Source of the DNA: a virus
DNA: 52,188 nt
IMG/VR virus record: IMGVR_UViG_3300027801_002518
Coordinates: 1 to 52,188 of that record
Reading direction: 5' to 3' (one strand)
The notes below the pieces were generated by a model. It made no database searches, was not told where the DNA came from, and saw nothing but the letters and a program-made list of their open reading frames with translations. The position numbers and the translations under genes are program-made. This document shows positions 23,077 through 31,846 of this stretch, piece by piece (within the stretch, counting starts at the first letter, position 1; the number at the start of each line of letters is the position of its first letter).

Positions 23077-24786
23077 ATGGTAAGTGGTTATATTTTAGGA
23101 ATAAGTTGTGGATATCACGATTCTGCTGCTTCTTTAATTAAAGATGGTAAAGTATTGGGTGCGTGTGAAGAAGAAAGATTCACAGGAATAAAACATGATT
23201 CTTCGTTTCCAATAAACACTATTAATTGGTTAGTTGAGGAATTCAAAATTACACCCAATGATTTAGATGCAGTTTGTTTTTATGAAAATCCAAAATTAAA
23301 ATTAGATAGAATTGAAACTTCTACAAAAAAAGGAGGATGGAAAAACTTCTTTAGTAGATTGAAAATAATATCTAAAAATAAGAAAGTATATAAAGATACA
23401 ATATCTCAACTAGAAAGTTTACGAGGAAGTAAAACACAATTAATTTATTGTGATCATCACTTATCTCATTTAGCATATTCATATTACACCTCTCCATTTA
23501 AAGAATCTGCTTTACTATCAGTTGATGGTGTGGGGGAATGGGAAACTACTTCACTTGCAATTGCAGATACTGAAATTAAAAAAATAGGTTCTATTAAGTT
23601 TCCACATTCTTTGGGAATGTTATATTCTACAATGACTGCATTTCTTGGATTCAAACCAAACGAAGGTGAATACAAAGTAATGGGATTGTCTCCGTATGGG
23701 GATGCATCTAAACATATAAAAAAATTCAAAGAACTATATATCACTACTAAAGATGGTGGGTTTGAATTGAATATGGAATACTTTACATATGAGTGGTCAA
23801 CAAATAGTATGTTTAACAAAAAGTTATCAGAATTATTTGAACTACCAAATAGATTACCAGAGGAAACGTTAGAACAGATACATAAAGATATCGCAGCATC
23901 TCTTCAACAAATTTATGAATTCTTATTCTTTAGATTACTCACAACATTATATAATCAAACCAAATCTGAAAACTTATGTTTAAGTGGAGGTTGTGCATAT
24001 AATGGTACGGCAAATGGTAAAATATTAAAAAGAACTAAGTTTAAGAATTTATACATTCCACCAGCCCCATCAGATGCGGGTTCGGCTATAGGATGTGCAT
24101 TACACTATTTTTACAGTAAAAACAAAATTACAAATAGAGTGAATAACTCAAACCCATATTTAGGTCCAAGCTATACTAACGATGATATAGTATCTGCCTT
24201 AACTAAATACGAAAAAGATGTTTGGTATTCTAAAAAACTATATGAACAAATAACTGACATAGTTGCAAATGAAATTGTAGATGGAAATGTTATTGGGTGG
24301 TTTGAGGGCAGAATGGAATTTGGTGCACGTGCATTGGGTAATCGTTCTATATTAGCAAACCCAAGAGACCCTCAAATGAAATCTCGTTTGAATAGGGTTA
24401 TTAAAAAAAGAGAAGGATTCAGACCATTTGCACCAATTGTAAAAGAAGAATATGCATCCCGTTATTTTGAATATAGTGATACGATTCCATATATGAATCA
24501 AGTTGTTAAAGTAAAAGAATCTTACAAAGATGAATTACCTGCAATAACTCATGTTGATAATTCTGCAAGAATACAAACTCTAAATAAAGGACAACAAAAA
24601 CACATATATGAATTACTTAGTGTACTTGAAATACTAAATGAATATCCAATTGTTATTAATACATCGTTTAATTTAAAAGACCAAACAATGGTATTAACTC
24701 CTGAGGATGCTATTAAAACTTTTCTTAATTGTGAAATGGATACGTTGATACTTCATAATTACGTTATAAAAAAGAAAATAATTTAA
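23077..24786 (+). CDS. Carbamoyltransferase (NodU/TobZ family)
   Basis: The 569-aa protein has the two-domain NodU/CmcH/TobZ layout. The N-terminal Kae1-like part opens with ILGISCGYHDSAASLIKDGKVLGACEEERFTGIKHDSSFP, and HHLSHLAYSYY and SVDGVGEWETTS form the ATP/metal site. LCLSGGCAYNGTANGKIL, PAPSDAGSAIGCA and the C-terminal GRMEFGARALGNRSILANPR are typical of O-carbamoyltransferases. It transfers a carbamoyl group from carbamoyl-phosphate via carbamoyl-adenylate onto a hydroxyl, usually of a sugar or antibiotic. In a phage it could decorate DNA bases, sugars or surface glycans; the substrate is unknown. It lies 11 bases after gp55. Confidence 0.93.
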   Translation: MVSGYILGISCGYHDSAASLIKDGKVLGACEEERFTGIKHDSSFPINTINWLVEEFKITPNDLDAVCFYENPKLKLDRIETSTKKGGWKNFFSRLKIISKNKKVYKDTISQLESLRGSKTQLIYCDHHLSHLAYSYYTSPFKESALLSVDGVGEWETTSLAIADTEIKKIGSIKFPHSLGMLYSTMTAFLGFKPNEGEYKVMGLSPYGDASKHIKKFKELYITTKDGGFELNMEYFTYEWSTNSMFNKKLSELFELPNRLPEETLEQIHKDIAASLQQIYEFLFFRLLTTLYNQTKSENLCLSGGCAYNGTANGKILKRTKFKNLYIPPAPSDAGSAIGCALHYFYSKNKITNRVNNSNPYLGPSYTNDDIVSALTKYEKDVWYSKKLYEQITDIVANEIVDGNVIGWFEGRMEFGARALGNRSILANPRDPQMKSRLNRVIKKREGFRPFAPIVKEEYASRYFEYSDTIPYMNQVVKVKESYKDELPAITHVDNSARIQTLNKGQQKHIYELLSVLEILNEYPIVINTSFNLKDQTMVLTPEDAIKTFLNCEMDTLILHNYVIKKKII

Positions 24787-24893
24787 AGTTTTCCTTAACC
24801 ATAATATACTTATATTCAGATAGAGGATACTAATAAAAGTTAGAAATACCTCAGAAAATCTCTAATCGTATAACAAAGTGGTTAGTACAAAAC

Positions 24894-24917
24894 ACCCTAC
24901 TTTCCGTAGGGTTTTTT
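24894..24917 (+). terminator. Rho-independent terminator after the carbamoyltransferase operon
   Basis: ACCCTAC (24894-24900) and GTAGGGT (24906-24912) pair around the 5-nt loop TTTCC, followed by a run of T. Confidence 0.85.
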
Positions 24918-24918
24918 A

Positions 24919-24955
24919 TTTCACACCCAACACACATCTTACATTGGGTGTGAAA
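24919..24955. repeat. 12-bp perfect inverted repeat in a gene-free stretch
   Basis: TTTCACACCCAA (24919-24930) and TTGGGTGTGAAA (24944-24955) flank a 13-nt spacer. It directly follows the terminator and lacks a T-run, so it could be an operator, an RNA hairpin or a second bidirectional terminator. The whole 280-base stretch 24787-25066 has no credible ORF. Confidence 0.6.
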
Positions 24956-25066
24956 ATGAAATTCATTCTTTTTTATAATATATATCATAGTTATTGTAGA
25001 CATGTCCGTTGTTTTGTATAAGGAAGAGGTTATATTTTTTTAACCAAAGCAAAGGAGAATAAAAAT

Positions 25067-25303
25067 ATGGAATTTCTAAATAAAATGGGTGATTGGGCAA
25101 AATCACTAACAGAGATTGGTATTAGTATCATTGCACTTGGAGTAGTATTAGAAGTATTATTTAAAGGTGCAGAGATTCCTTTTTGGCCTGAAGTATCAGT
25201 AGTGGATAACATTATGGGTATTATCGGTTCATTAAGTAACGAAGGACTACTTGGATTAGTAGGTGCCGGAGTTTTATACCACATCCTAAAAAAGAAGGTG
25301 TAA
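25067..25303 (+). CDS. Small membrane protein, holin-like
   Basis: The 78-aa product has two hydrophobic segments, about 17-36 (IGISIIALGVVLEVLFKG) and 48-72 (NIMGIIGSLSNEGLLGLVGAGVLYHIL), with a short loop and a KKKV basic C-terminus. Size, two-helix plan and charged tail fit class II holins, but the sequence is not specific. A good ribosome-binding site (AAAGGAG) precedes it. It is flanked by terminators on both sides, so it forms its own unit. Confidence 0.65.
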   Translation: MEFLNKMGDWAKSLTEIGISIIALGVVLEVLFKGAEIPFWPEVSVVDNIMGIIGSLSNEGLLGLVGAGVLYHILKKKV

Positions 25304-25336
25304 TACATACCTAAGACAAATGTACATTAAGGAAAG

Positions 25337-25363
25337 CCTCTCAGTAAAATGAGAGGTTTTTTT
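25337..25363 (+). terminator. Rho-independent terminator
   Basis: CCTCTCA (25337-25343) pairs with TGAGAGG (25350-25356) around a 6-nt loop, followed by seven T. Confidence 0.85.
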
Positions 25364-25371
25364 GTTTACTA

Positions 25372-25379
25372 TATTTATA
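25372..25379 (+). promoter_or_regulatory. Putative late promoter TATTTATA for the baseplate module
   Basis: ACTATATTTATATACAAG, 22 nt before the ATG at 25402 and right after a terminator, so it is well placed to start the structural operon. Confidence 0.6.
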
Positions 25380-25401
25380 TACAAGATAATATGGTAAAAT
25401 C

Positions 25402-25815
25402 ATGAGTACACAATTTGAATTATTTCCAGGAAAAAATCTGGGTGATTTGTTTAAGGATATCTACGATAATCAACAAACTAAGAAACTTAGAATATCAGAA
25501 TTGATTGCTGAGATGAGAAAGCTAGTTCGTCATTCTGGTGATATGATAGCAATGGGCCCAATTATAAGAGACTTAATCGATTCCGCTGTTAAGAACGATG
25601 ATGCACTTATTAAGATGGCTGCAATTGCACAAAGAATTATGGGAGCCTCTCAGACGAACGAAGGAGATATGGGATTCCTTTCCGATAGTGAAAAAGAACA
25701 ACTACTAAAACAACTTGATGAAACAATATTAGAAGTAACCGATGGACATGATATCAAAGTTGATGAACTTACATATGAAGTAGAAGAACTAAAACAAAAA
25801 GTAAATAATGAGTAG
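25402..25815 (+). CDS. Hypothetical baseplate-module protein, 137 aa
   Basis: The mostly helical product (LFPGKNLGDLFKDIYDNQQTKKLRISELIAEMRKLVRHSGDM...) has a central helix bundle and a C-terminal coiled coil (YEVEELKQKV). It opens the baseplate operon and overlaps the gp5-like gene by 8 bases, so an assembly or chaperone role for the hub is plausible (inference). No family is recognised. Confidence 0.62.
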   Translation: MSTQFELFPGKNLGDLFKDIYDNQQTKKLRISELIAEMRKLVRHSGDMIAMGPIIRDLIDSAVKNDDALIKMAAIAQRIMGASQTNEGDMGFLSDSEKEQLLKQLDETILEVTDGHDIKVDELTYEVEELKQKVNNE

Positions 25816-27043
25816 ATTATCACAATCATCTTCTATTGGTGGCCGCACACAAAGACAACCATCACCGGTTCTAATTGGAATCGTTCTTGATGTTGTCACT
25901 AATGATGAGCACCCAATCATAAAAGATTCAGGTATTTCAGATACAGAAAATGACACAAGATTTGTTAACAAAATAGGTACTGCTAAACTTAGGAGAATAG
26001 ATGATGTTACATCATCTCCTGATGAACTTCGATATTACCAACCGTATGATTATTCTATATTAGATTTACCTATAATTGGTGAGACTGTTCAAATAATTAA
26101 TATTGGAAATGGATCATCTGTTTATCGAAGGATAACAAATTCAAATGTAAATTCTGGTAACTTACTAGATGGTATTGATAAACTTAATAACCCCAATTCA
26201 GATAAACCAGATGATGGAGGATCTTCTGATTATAGAGAAACGTCACAAACAGGCACTCCCAATTCTTCCGATCCTGATTCAGAGTCTATCGAAAATGAAT
26301 ATTTTGAATCTACACAAATAAATCCATTAAACTTCTACGAGGGAGATAAAATACTACAATCTCGTTTTGGACAATCAATAAGATTTAGTGGATATAATAA
26401 TATTGATAATGTTTTAGCTCCAACGATTGTAATACGAAATAGACAAGGAAATAAATCATTGGAAGAACTAAAAGATGGTACACCAACATATGAAAATATT
26501 GTCGATGATGGTTCTACTATTGTATTATCAAGTGGAGACCATTTATTAGAATTCACTCCTGGTCAGATTGATACTCCAATGGAAACCACTCCAATATATG
26601 CAGAAGAACCAGAATTGAAAGGAACTGACCAAGTTCTTATTAATAGTGGTAGAATTATTTTATCTTCTAAAGATTCTGAAATGTTATTTTACTCTAAAGG
26701 AAACTATTCATTTATATCAGATGGTAAATTAACAATTGATAATGGCTTAGATGGGGCAGATATGGATTTCAATGGAGATGTAATGATTACTACCAATGAT
26801 AATAATTTTACTATACTTGGTGGAGTTGGAGAAATCTATTTAAATACAGATTCAGTTGATGAGCCACTTGCAAGAGGACAAACGTTAATTGATATTCTTG
26901 CCGAACTATGTGAAGCTATAAATAAACAAATATTCTCAACACCTGCAGGCCCAACACCTCCAGGCCCAAACAACCGAGGTGATTTCACTAAAATTAAATC
27001 AAAATTAGATACGATATTATCAACACTTAATTACACAGAATAA
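25808..27043 (+). CDS. gp5: Baseplate spike/hub protein, gp5-like (OB fold plus beta-helical needle)
   Basis: The 411-aa protein has an N-terminal OB-like module (SPVLIGIVLDVVTNDEH...RIDDVTSS...YQPYDYSILDLPIIGETVQIINIG), which matches the gp5/VgrG-type OB domain. It is followed by repeated short beta segments (ILSSKDSEMLFYSKGNYSFISDGKLTID; ITTNDNNFTILGGVG) suggesting a beta-helix spike. The lysozyme domain of T4 gp5 is absent. A Pro/Gly-rich linker (TPAGPTPPGPN) precedes a short helical C-terminus. Position upstream of gp25 and gp6 supports the call. Confidence 0.7.
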   Translation: MSRLSQSSSIGGRTQRQPSPVLIGIVLDVVTNDEHPIIKDSGISDTENDTRFVNKIGTAKLRRIDDVTSSPDELRYYQPYDYSILDLPIIGETVQIINIGNGSSVYRRITNSNVNSGNLLDGIDKLNNPNSDKPDDGGSSDYRETSQTGTPNSSDPDSESIENEYFESTQINPLNFYEGDKILQSRFGQSIRFSGYNNIDNVLAPTIVIRNRQGNKSLEELKDGTPTYENIVDDGSTIVLSSGDHLLEFTPGQIDTPMETTPIYAEEPELKGTDQVLINSGRIILSSKDSEMLFYSKGNYSFISDGKLTIDNGLDGADMDFNGDVMITTNDNNFTILGGVGEIYLNTDSVDEPLARGQTLIDILAELCEAINKQIFSTPAGPTPPGPNNRGDFTKIKSKLDTILSTLNYTE

Positions 27044-27046
27044 ATT

Positions 27047-27607
27047 ATGTCCTTTTCAGTCTTTAAACAAAGTATGTTGGCTTATATGGAAAATCCAGCT
27101 AGCATTCAAGATTCTAAAGAATTTGCAAAGAAACTTACAACAGAATATGATCAGTGTGTTCGTAGGGGATATCAAACAATTAATAACATTCCTATACAAA
27201 AACCAAACGTTGAATTGATGGAGACTCTTGTTAACCTCGCATGTCAGATATCATTGACTAAACAAAGTGGATTACATACTTTTGCAGATGACATCGGTAA
27301 AGGTGTTTTGGGATACTGGACAGGAGCAACGTTAACGATAGGAATTCCACCAATCATACCAGCACCAGGTTCTATAGCTAACATATCAACAACTGCTGCT
27401 ATTGTATCTGTTCCTGGAACATGGACTCCACTCGGCCCATTAAATCCAACCGATGATTGTGGACTCTTTCTTGACAAATTGATATCAGGATTACAAATCC
27501 ATTTAACAACTATTCAAGGAATCTATATGACCATATCATCATACCCAGCTGCTCCAATATTTATTGCACCTGGCGTTCTTACATGGACGGGATTTACAAT
27601 ACCATAG
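27047..27607 (+). CDS. Hypothetical baseplate-module protein, 186 aa
   Basis: The first 90 residues are helical; the rest is Pro/Gly/Thr/Ile-rich (LTIGIPPIIPAPGSIANISTT...). The composition is typical of phage tail or baseplate structural proteins, and it lies 3 bases after the spike gene. I see no signal peptide. It may be a hub, tip or plug component; no family is recognised. Confidence 0.58.
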   Translation: MSFSVFKQSMLAYMENPASIQDSKEFAKKLTTEYDQCVRRGYQTINNIPIQKPNVELMETLVNLACQISLTKQSGLHTFADDIGKGVLGYWTGATLTIGIPPIIPAPGSIANISTTAAIVSVPGTWTPLGPLNPTDDCGLFLDKLISGLQIHLTTIQGIYMTISSYPAAPIFIAPGVLTWTGFTIP

Positions 27608-27637
27608 CTATTTAGAACCATAAAATTAACAAAGATA

Positions 27638-27645
27638 TATTTATA
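27638..27645 (+). promoter_or_regulatory. Putative late promoter TATTTATA
   Basis: GATATATTTATATTAAG, 21 nt before the ATG at 27667. Confidence 0.55.
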
Positions 27646-27666
27646 TTAAGATAACAAGAAGTAGAA

Positions 27667-28314
27667 ATGAATAATAAGCAATTAATTAAAGTAATAAAAG
27701 CACTCGTTGAGGTAGAAGTTGCCAAAAAACAAACGCTATTTTTGTCTAAAACCTTTCCTAAAATCTTAGAAGCAGAAGTTAACAAAAGATTATTAGAGGT
27801 TACAAAGACATCAAAAAAGGTATCGAAGAACAAAACACAGGATCCATTTGATATGGCAAATGAAGTTCTTCGAAAAGAACAATCATCGATGGTTGTACCA
27901 ATACAAGAAAACATACAAGCACCACAGAGAACATTCTCAAAGAACGCAGTTTTGAATCAAGTATTGAATCAAACAACTCCTTTTTCTAAAGCACAGAGAA
28001 ATGGTCAAGGTGGTGGTTCATCTGTATTGGATAGTTTACCACAACAAACACAACAACCAATGGTTCAAGAAAATACTCACATACCTTCTTATATGGATGC
28101 AGAACCAGATATTGACCAAACAGTCAGTATGGGAACATCTTTAGGAGCAGGTGGACCTGAAGCAATGAGAGCTCAAATGGCTCACAAAATGGGATACCAA
28201 CCAATTGGAACTCAACCAAGTAAAACCGGATTAGGAGTACAGACTGGATTACCTGGTTTAGATAGAATATTAAATAGAGATAACTCTGAACTTGTTAAAA
28301 AGTTTAAGAGATAA
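27667..28314 (+). CDS. Gln/Ser-rich structural or scaffold-like protein, 215 aa
   Basis: An N-terminal helical part (NNKQLIKVIKALVEVEVAKKQTLFL; FPKILEAEVNKRLLEVTKTSKKV) is followed by a low-complexity Gln/Pro/Gly region (LPQQTQQPMVQENT) and a basic C-terminus (LVKKFKR). Such a flexible chain fits a linker or chaperone in the baseplate module. It sits between the hub gene and gp25 and has its own late-type motif. No family is recognised. Confidence 0.6.
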   Translation: MNNKQLIKVIKALVEVEVAKKQTLFLSKTFPKILEAEVNKRLLEVTKTSKKVSKNKTQDPFDMANEVLRKEQSSMVVPIQENIQAPQRTFSKNAVLNQVLNQTTPFSKAQRNGQGGGSSVLDSLPQQTQQPMVQENTHIPSYMDAEPDIDQTVSMGTSLGAGGPEAMRAQMAHKMGYQPIGTQPSKTGLGVQTGLPGLDRILNRDNSELVKKFKR

Positions 28315-28329
28315 ATAAAGGAGAATTAG

Positions 28330-28764
28330 ATGGCGTACATTCTTGATAAAAAAATAGTAAAAGATACGGATGAGTATAGTAACCATGCGTATGGAATTAC
28401 TTTGCCTATTCAACCAGGAGGTGGTACTATGTTTAATCAATCCTTTTCATCATTTGAAGCTGCTAAGAGTAATTTAAAAAATTTACTATTAACAAATAAA
28501 GGAGAAAGACCATTTCAACCAGATTTTGGTACTGGTCTAGCATCTTTATTGTTTGAACCACTTACTGATGGGATTCTAGAAGAAAAACTTGAAGCAGCAA
28601 TAACAGATAGTGTTAATTTTTGGTTACCATATATTGATATTGATGAAATAGAAGTACAAATGACCGATGAGATGAAAGATTTAAATAGAGCAGTAGTAAA
28701 ATTGTTATTTTCAGTTGGTGGGCAATTTGAATCACAAGAATTAACATTCAACATAGAGGCATAA
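28330..28764 (+). CDS. gp25: Baseplate wedge subunit gp25
   Basis: The 144-aa protein fits the gp25/GPW family (T4 gp25 is 132 aa). Diagnostic is the central KNLLLTNKGERPFQPDFGTGLASLLFEPL, with the conserved ERxxxPxFG block, followed by the helix EKLEAAITDSVNFWLPYIDI and the strand-rich C-terminus. It forms the sheath-like part of the wedge where sheath polymerisation starts. A good AAAGGAG site precedes the ATG. The next gene is gp6, as in other T4-like phages. Confidence 0.92.
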   Translation: MAYILDKKIVKDTDEYSNHAYGITLPIQPGGGTMFNQSFSSFEAAKSNLKNLLLTNKGERPFQPDFGTGLASLLFEPLTDGILEEKLEAAITDSVNFWLPYIDIDEIEVQMTDEMKDLNRAVVKLLFSVGGQFESQELTFNIEA

Positions 28765-28770
28765 AAAGAA

Positions 28771-30783
28771 ATGGCACTAAATAGTATAACAAAAAAATCG
28801 AATCAAGGTAGGGACATAAAGTACCTTAATAAAGATTTCTCTGGATTTAGAGAAAATCTAATAGATTATGCAAAAACATATTTCCCACAAACTTATTCTG
28901 ATTTCAACGAAGCCTCTCCTGGAATGATGTTCATAGAAATGGCATCATATCTTGGAGATGTTCTTTCATATTATACAGACGATACATTAAAAGAATCTTT
29001 AATGTTATATTCTGAAGATAAACAAAATGTAATTGCATTGGGGGAGTATCTTGGGTATAAGCCAAAAGTAACATCACCTTCAATCGTAAGACTAGCAGTA
29101 TATCAAACCGTACCATCAACCGGAGTTGGAGATGAAGTAAGAGCGGATTTGGATTATTGTTTAAGAATTAAAGAAGGAATGGTAGTAGTATCATCAAATT
29201 CTGGAACAAGATTTAGAAGTACAGAACTACTTGATTTTTCAGTAGAAAACGAAAGAGAAATTTCAATATATCAAAGTAATGAGGGAACACCTACAACGTA
29301 TTTATTAAAAAAATATGTAAATGCAATGTCTGCTGAGTTAAAAGAAATTACTTATAATTTTGGTAATTCACCTCAACAATTTTCTAAAATACAACTTGGT
29401 GATTCTAATGTAATTGATATATATGATGTAAGAGATTCTAATGGAAACAAGTGGTATCAGGTACCTTATTTAGCACAAGAAATGGTGTACGTTCATTTTG
29501 CAAATTCAGAACAAACCGATAAAGATTTGGCTCAATTTAAAGATTCAGTACCAAACGTTCTTAAAGTTTTAAAAACATCGAGAAGATTTACAACTAAAGT
29601 AAATGATGATAATACAACAACACTTGTATTCGGTGCAGGTAGTTCTTCATCTGATGAAACTCTAATACCTAACTTTAAAAATGTAGGATTGGGATTAAAT
29701 TCTTCTATTGATAAAATGGGTGCATCATTTGACCCTTCAAGCTTTCTAAAAACGAAATCATATGGTCAGGCCCCAACCGGAGAGTTTACAGTATCTTATT
29801 TAGTGGGTGGTGGAGTTAAATCAAATGTAGGTGTTGGTGAATTAAATAATCTTGAAACAATTGCATTCGATGATGATATTTCATCTTTTCAAGAAGCAGA
29901 AAAGGCTCTTTATAGAGTATCTAAAAATTCTGTTGCTGTTGATAATGAAGAACCAGGAACTGGAGGAAAAGGGGCAGATACGATTGAAGAAATTAGAGAA
30001 AATGCACTAGCAAACTTTGGTTCACAAAATAGAGCAGTAACTCGTAAGGATTACCAAGTAAGAGCATTATCATTACCAGCAAAATATGGTGGTATCGCTA
30101 AAGCGTATTGTGCACCGGATGGTGAGTTGGATAATAACTCTCCTGCTTCTATATTAGCCAATCAAACTTCACTTAATGAGTTTACAGGATTAGTTCAGAA
30201 ATTGGGTGATACTAAACGAACAGAACAAGAAATAAAAGATGAAGTAATACGATTCTTGGGTGGTAAGAAATCAAATGTATCTGAAAAGAATAATCCATTT
30301 GCAATTAATTTATACATACTTGGATATAATTCGGAAAAAACTTTAGATACTTTAAATCAGGCAGTTAAGGAAAATTTAAAAACATATATTAGTGAATATA
30401 GAATGTTGACTGATGGTGTTAACTTAATAGATGGATTTATTATAAACATCGGTGTTGACTTTGAAATCAGAGTTTACGGTGGATATAACAAAAGAGAGGT
30501 GTTGGTTAAAGTTCAAAAAGAATTAGCAAAATACTTTAATATAGATAATTGGACGTTTAACATGGCAATCAATATATCGGAAATAGAATTATTAATCGCA
30601 GGTATTGAAGGAGTTCAATCTGTACCAAAATGTGAAATTACTAACAAGTGTTTAGGAAACTACTCAAGTCACTCATATAATATACAAGATGCAACTAAAG
30701 GTAAAATGGTTTATCCATCTTTAGACCCATCTATATTTGAAGTGAAGTATCCAAACAAAGATTTAAAAGGGAGGGTTATATAA
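28771..30783 (+). CDS. gp6: Baseplate wedge subunit gp6 (gpJ-like)
   Basis: The 670-aa protein matches T4 gp6 in length (660 aa) and in order. The N-terminal block DIKYLNKDFSGFRENLIDYAKTYFPQTYSDFNEASPGMMFIEM and the helices around SYYTDDTLKESLM are followed by the gpJ-like middle (RENALANFGSQNRAVTRKDYQVRALSLPAKYGGIAKAYC) and a C-terminal beta domain. It forms the dimeric ring of the wedge around the central hub. It ends in a TAATG overlap with the next gene. Confidence 0.92.
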   Translation: MALNSITKKSNQGRDIKYLNKDFSGFRENLIDYAKTYFPQTYSDFNEASPGMMFIEMASYLGDVLSYYTDDTLKESLMLYSEDKQNVIALGEYLGYKPKVTSPSIVRLAVYQTVPSTGVGDEVRADLDYCLRIKEGMVVVSSNSGTRFRSTELLDFSVENEREISIYQSNEGTPTTYLLKKYVNAMSAELKEITYNFGNSPQQFSKIQLGDSNVIDIYDVRDSNGNKWYQVPYLAQEMVYVHFANSEQTDKDLAQFKDSVPNVLKVLKTSRRFTTKVNDDNTTTLVFGAGSSSSDETLIPNFKNVGLGLNSSIDKMGASFDPSSFLKTKSYGQAPTGEFTVSYLVGGGVKSNVGVGELNNLETIAFDDDISSFQEAEKALYRVSKNSVAVDNEEPGTGGKGADTIEEIRENALANFGSQNRAVTRKDYQVRALSLPAKYGGIAKAYCAPDGELDNNSPASILANQTSLNEFTGLVQKLGDTKRTEQEIKDEVIRFLGGKKSNVSEKNNPFAINLYILGYNSEKTLDTLNQAVKENLKTYISEYRMLTDGVNLIDGFIINIGVDFEIRVYGGYNKREVLVKVQKELAKYFNIDNWTFNMAINISEIELLIAGIEGVQSVPKCEITNKCLGNYSSHSYNIQDATKGKMVYPSLDPSIFEVKYPNKDLKGRVI

Positions 30784-31844
30784 TGTACTATTTCGTAACA
30801 GCATCAAAAGATGCAACAATTTATTTACAACAACCTACCCAGAATACGGGTAGAGATGAGATATTAGAAATATCTAAAACATACTATGGTAATTTAAAGG
30901 ATGTTTCTCATTCTTTAATTCAGTTCAATACAAATGAAATTTCTGCTTCAAACGCAAGTGGAGATATTTCAGTACATTCTGCAGAGTTAATACTTAGAGA
31001 ATGTGATTCAATTGAAATACCTTCTGATTATACATTATACGCTTATCCAGTTTCCCAATCATGGGATGTTGGTATTGGTACTCGATTTGATAAAATATCA
31101 ACCGATAGTGTTAGTTGGAATAAACGAAACTCATCAACGAATTGGCTAGTTGGTTCAGCATCATTAGAAAGTACAGGTTCATTTAACGGAAAGGGTGGAA
31201 TGTGGTTAACTGGTTCAGTTGCAACTCAATCATTCTCATATTCATCAACCGATGTATCAATGAACGTATTAGAACCCATCAAAGCATGGGTATCTGGTTC
31301 AATCACTAATAATGGTTGGATATTAAAACACGATTCTATATTAGAAAATGATACCGAAGATTACGGACAGTTAAAATTCTTTTCAAAAGAAACAAACACT
31401 ATCTATCAACCCAAGTTAAGAATAGGGTGGGATGATTCTGCTTATGCTACCGGTTCTCTTACTGAACTTACCTCTGATGATATTCATGTAACGTTTAAAA
31501 GATTAAAGACTAGATATGTACGAGGAAGTAAACCTACAATTAGAGTTTTTGCAAGAGAAAAGTATCCGCTTAAATCTTATACTAATCTTTATGCATATAA
31601 TGATATTAAATATTTACCATCAACTGTATATTATCAAATAAAAGATGTAGTAACAGGAGAAATTGTCGTTCCATTTGATGATAACTATACTAAAATTAGT
31701 TGTGATGCAAACGGACACTTCTTTAAACTTAATTTAACGAATTGGGAAATAAATAGAGACTATTATATTGAAATAAAAATAAATAGAAATGGTGTAGTTG
31801 AATACTTTGAAGATAAAGATTTAACTTTCACAGTAGAAATGTAA
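30783..31844 (+). CDS. Baseplate/tail protein with DNRLRE-like N-domain
   Basis: The 353-aa protein overlaps the gp6 stop. Residues 1-200 read like a jelly-roll carbohydrate-binding or DNRLRE module (ASKDATIYLQQPTQNTGRDEILEISKTYYG; HSLIQFNTNEI; SAELILRECDSIEIPSDYTLYAYPVSQSWD), typical of extracellular surface-attached domains. A second beta domain occupies 230-353. Placed next to gp6, it takes the position of the T4 gp7/gp8 wedge proteins but shows no similarity to them. It may be an attachment or peripheral wedge protein (inference). Confidence 0.65.
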   Translation: MYYFVTASKDATIYLQQPTQNTGRDEILEISKTYYGNLKDVSHSLIQFNTNEISASNASGDISVHSAELILRECDSIEIPSDYTLYAYPVSQSWDVGIGTRFDKISTDSVSWNKRNSSTNWLVGSASLESTGSFNGKGGMWLTGSVATQSFSYSSTDVSMNVLEPIKAWVSGSITNNGWILKHDSILENDTEDYGQLKFFSKETNTIYQPKLRIGWDDSAYATGSLTELTSDDIHVTFKRLKTRYVRGSKPTIRVFAREKYPLKSYTNLYAYNDIKYLPSTVYYQIKDVVTGEIVVPFDDNYTKISCDANGHFFKLNLTNWEINRDYYIEIKINRNGVVEYFEDKDLTFTVEM

Positions 31845-31846
31845 AA

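Noticed and set aside
24956-25055. Short ORFs of 13-21 codons between the inverted repeat and the 25067 gene
   Set aside because: They are very short, overlap each other and lack any start context or motif.
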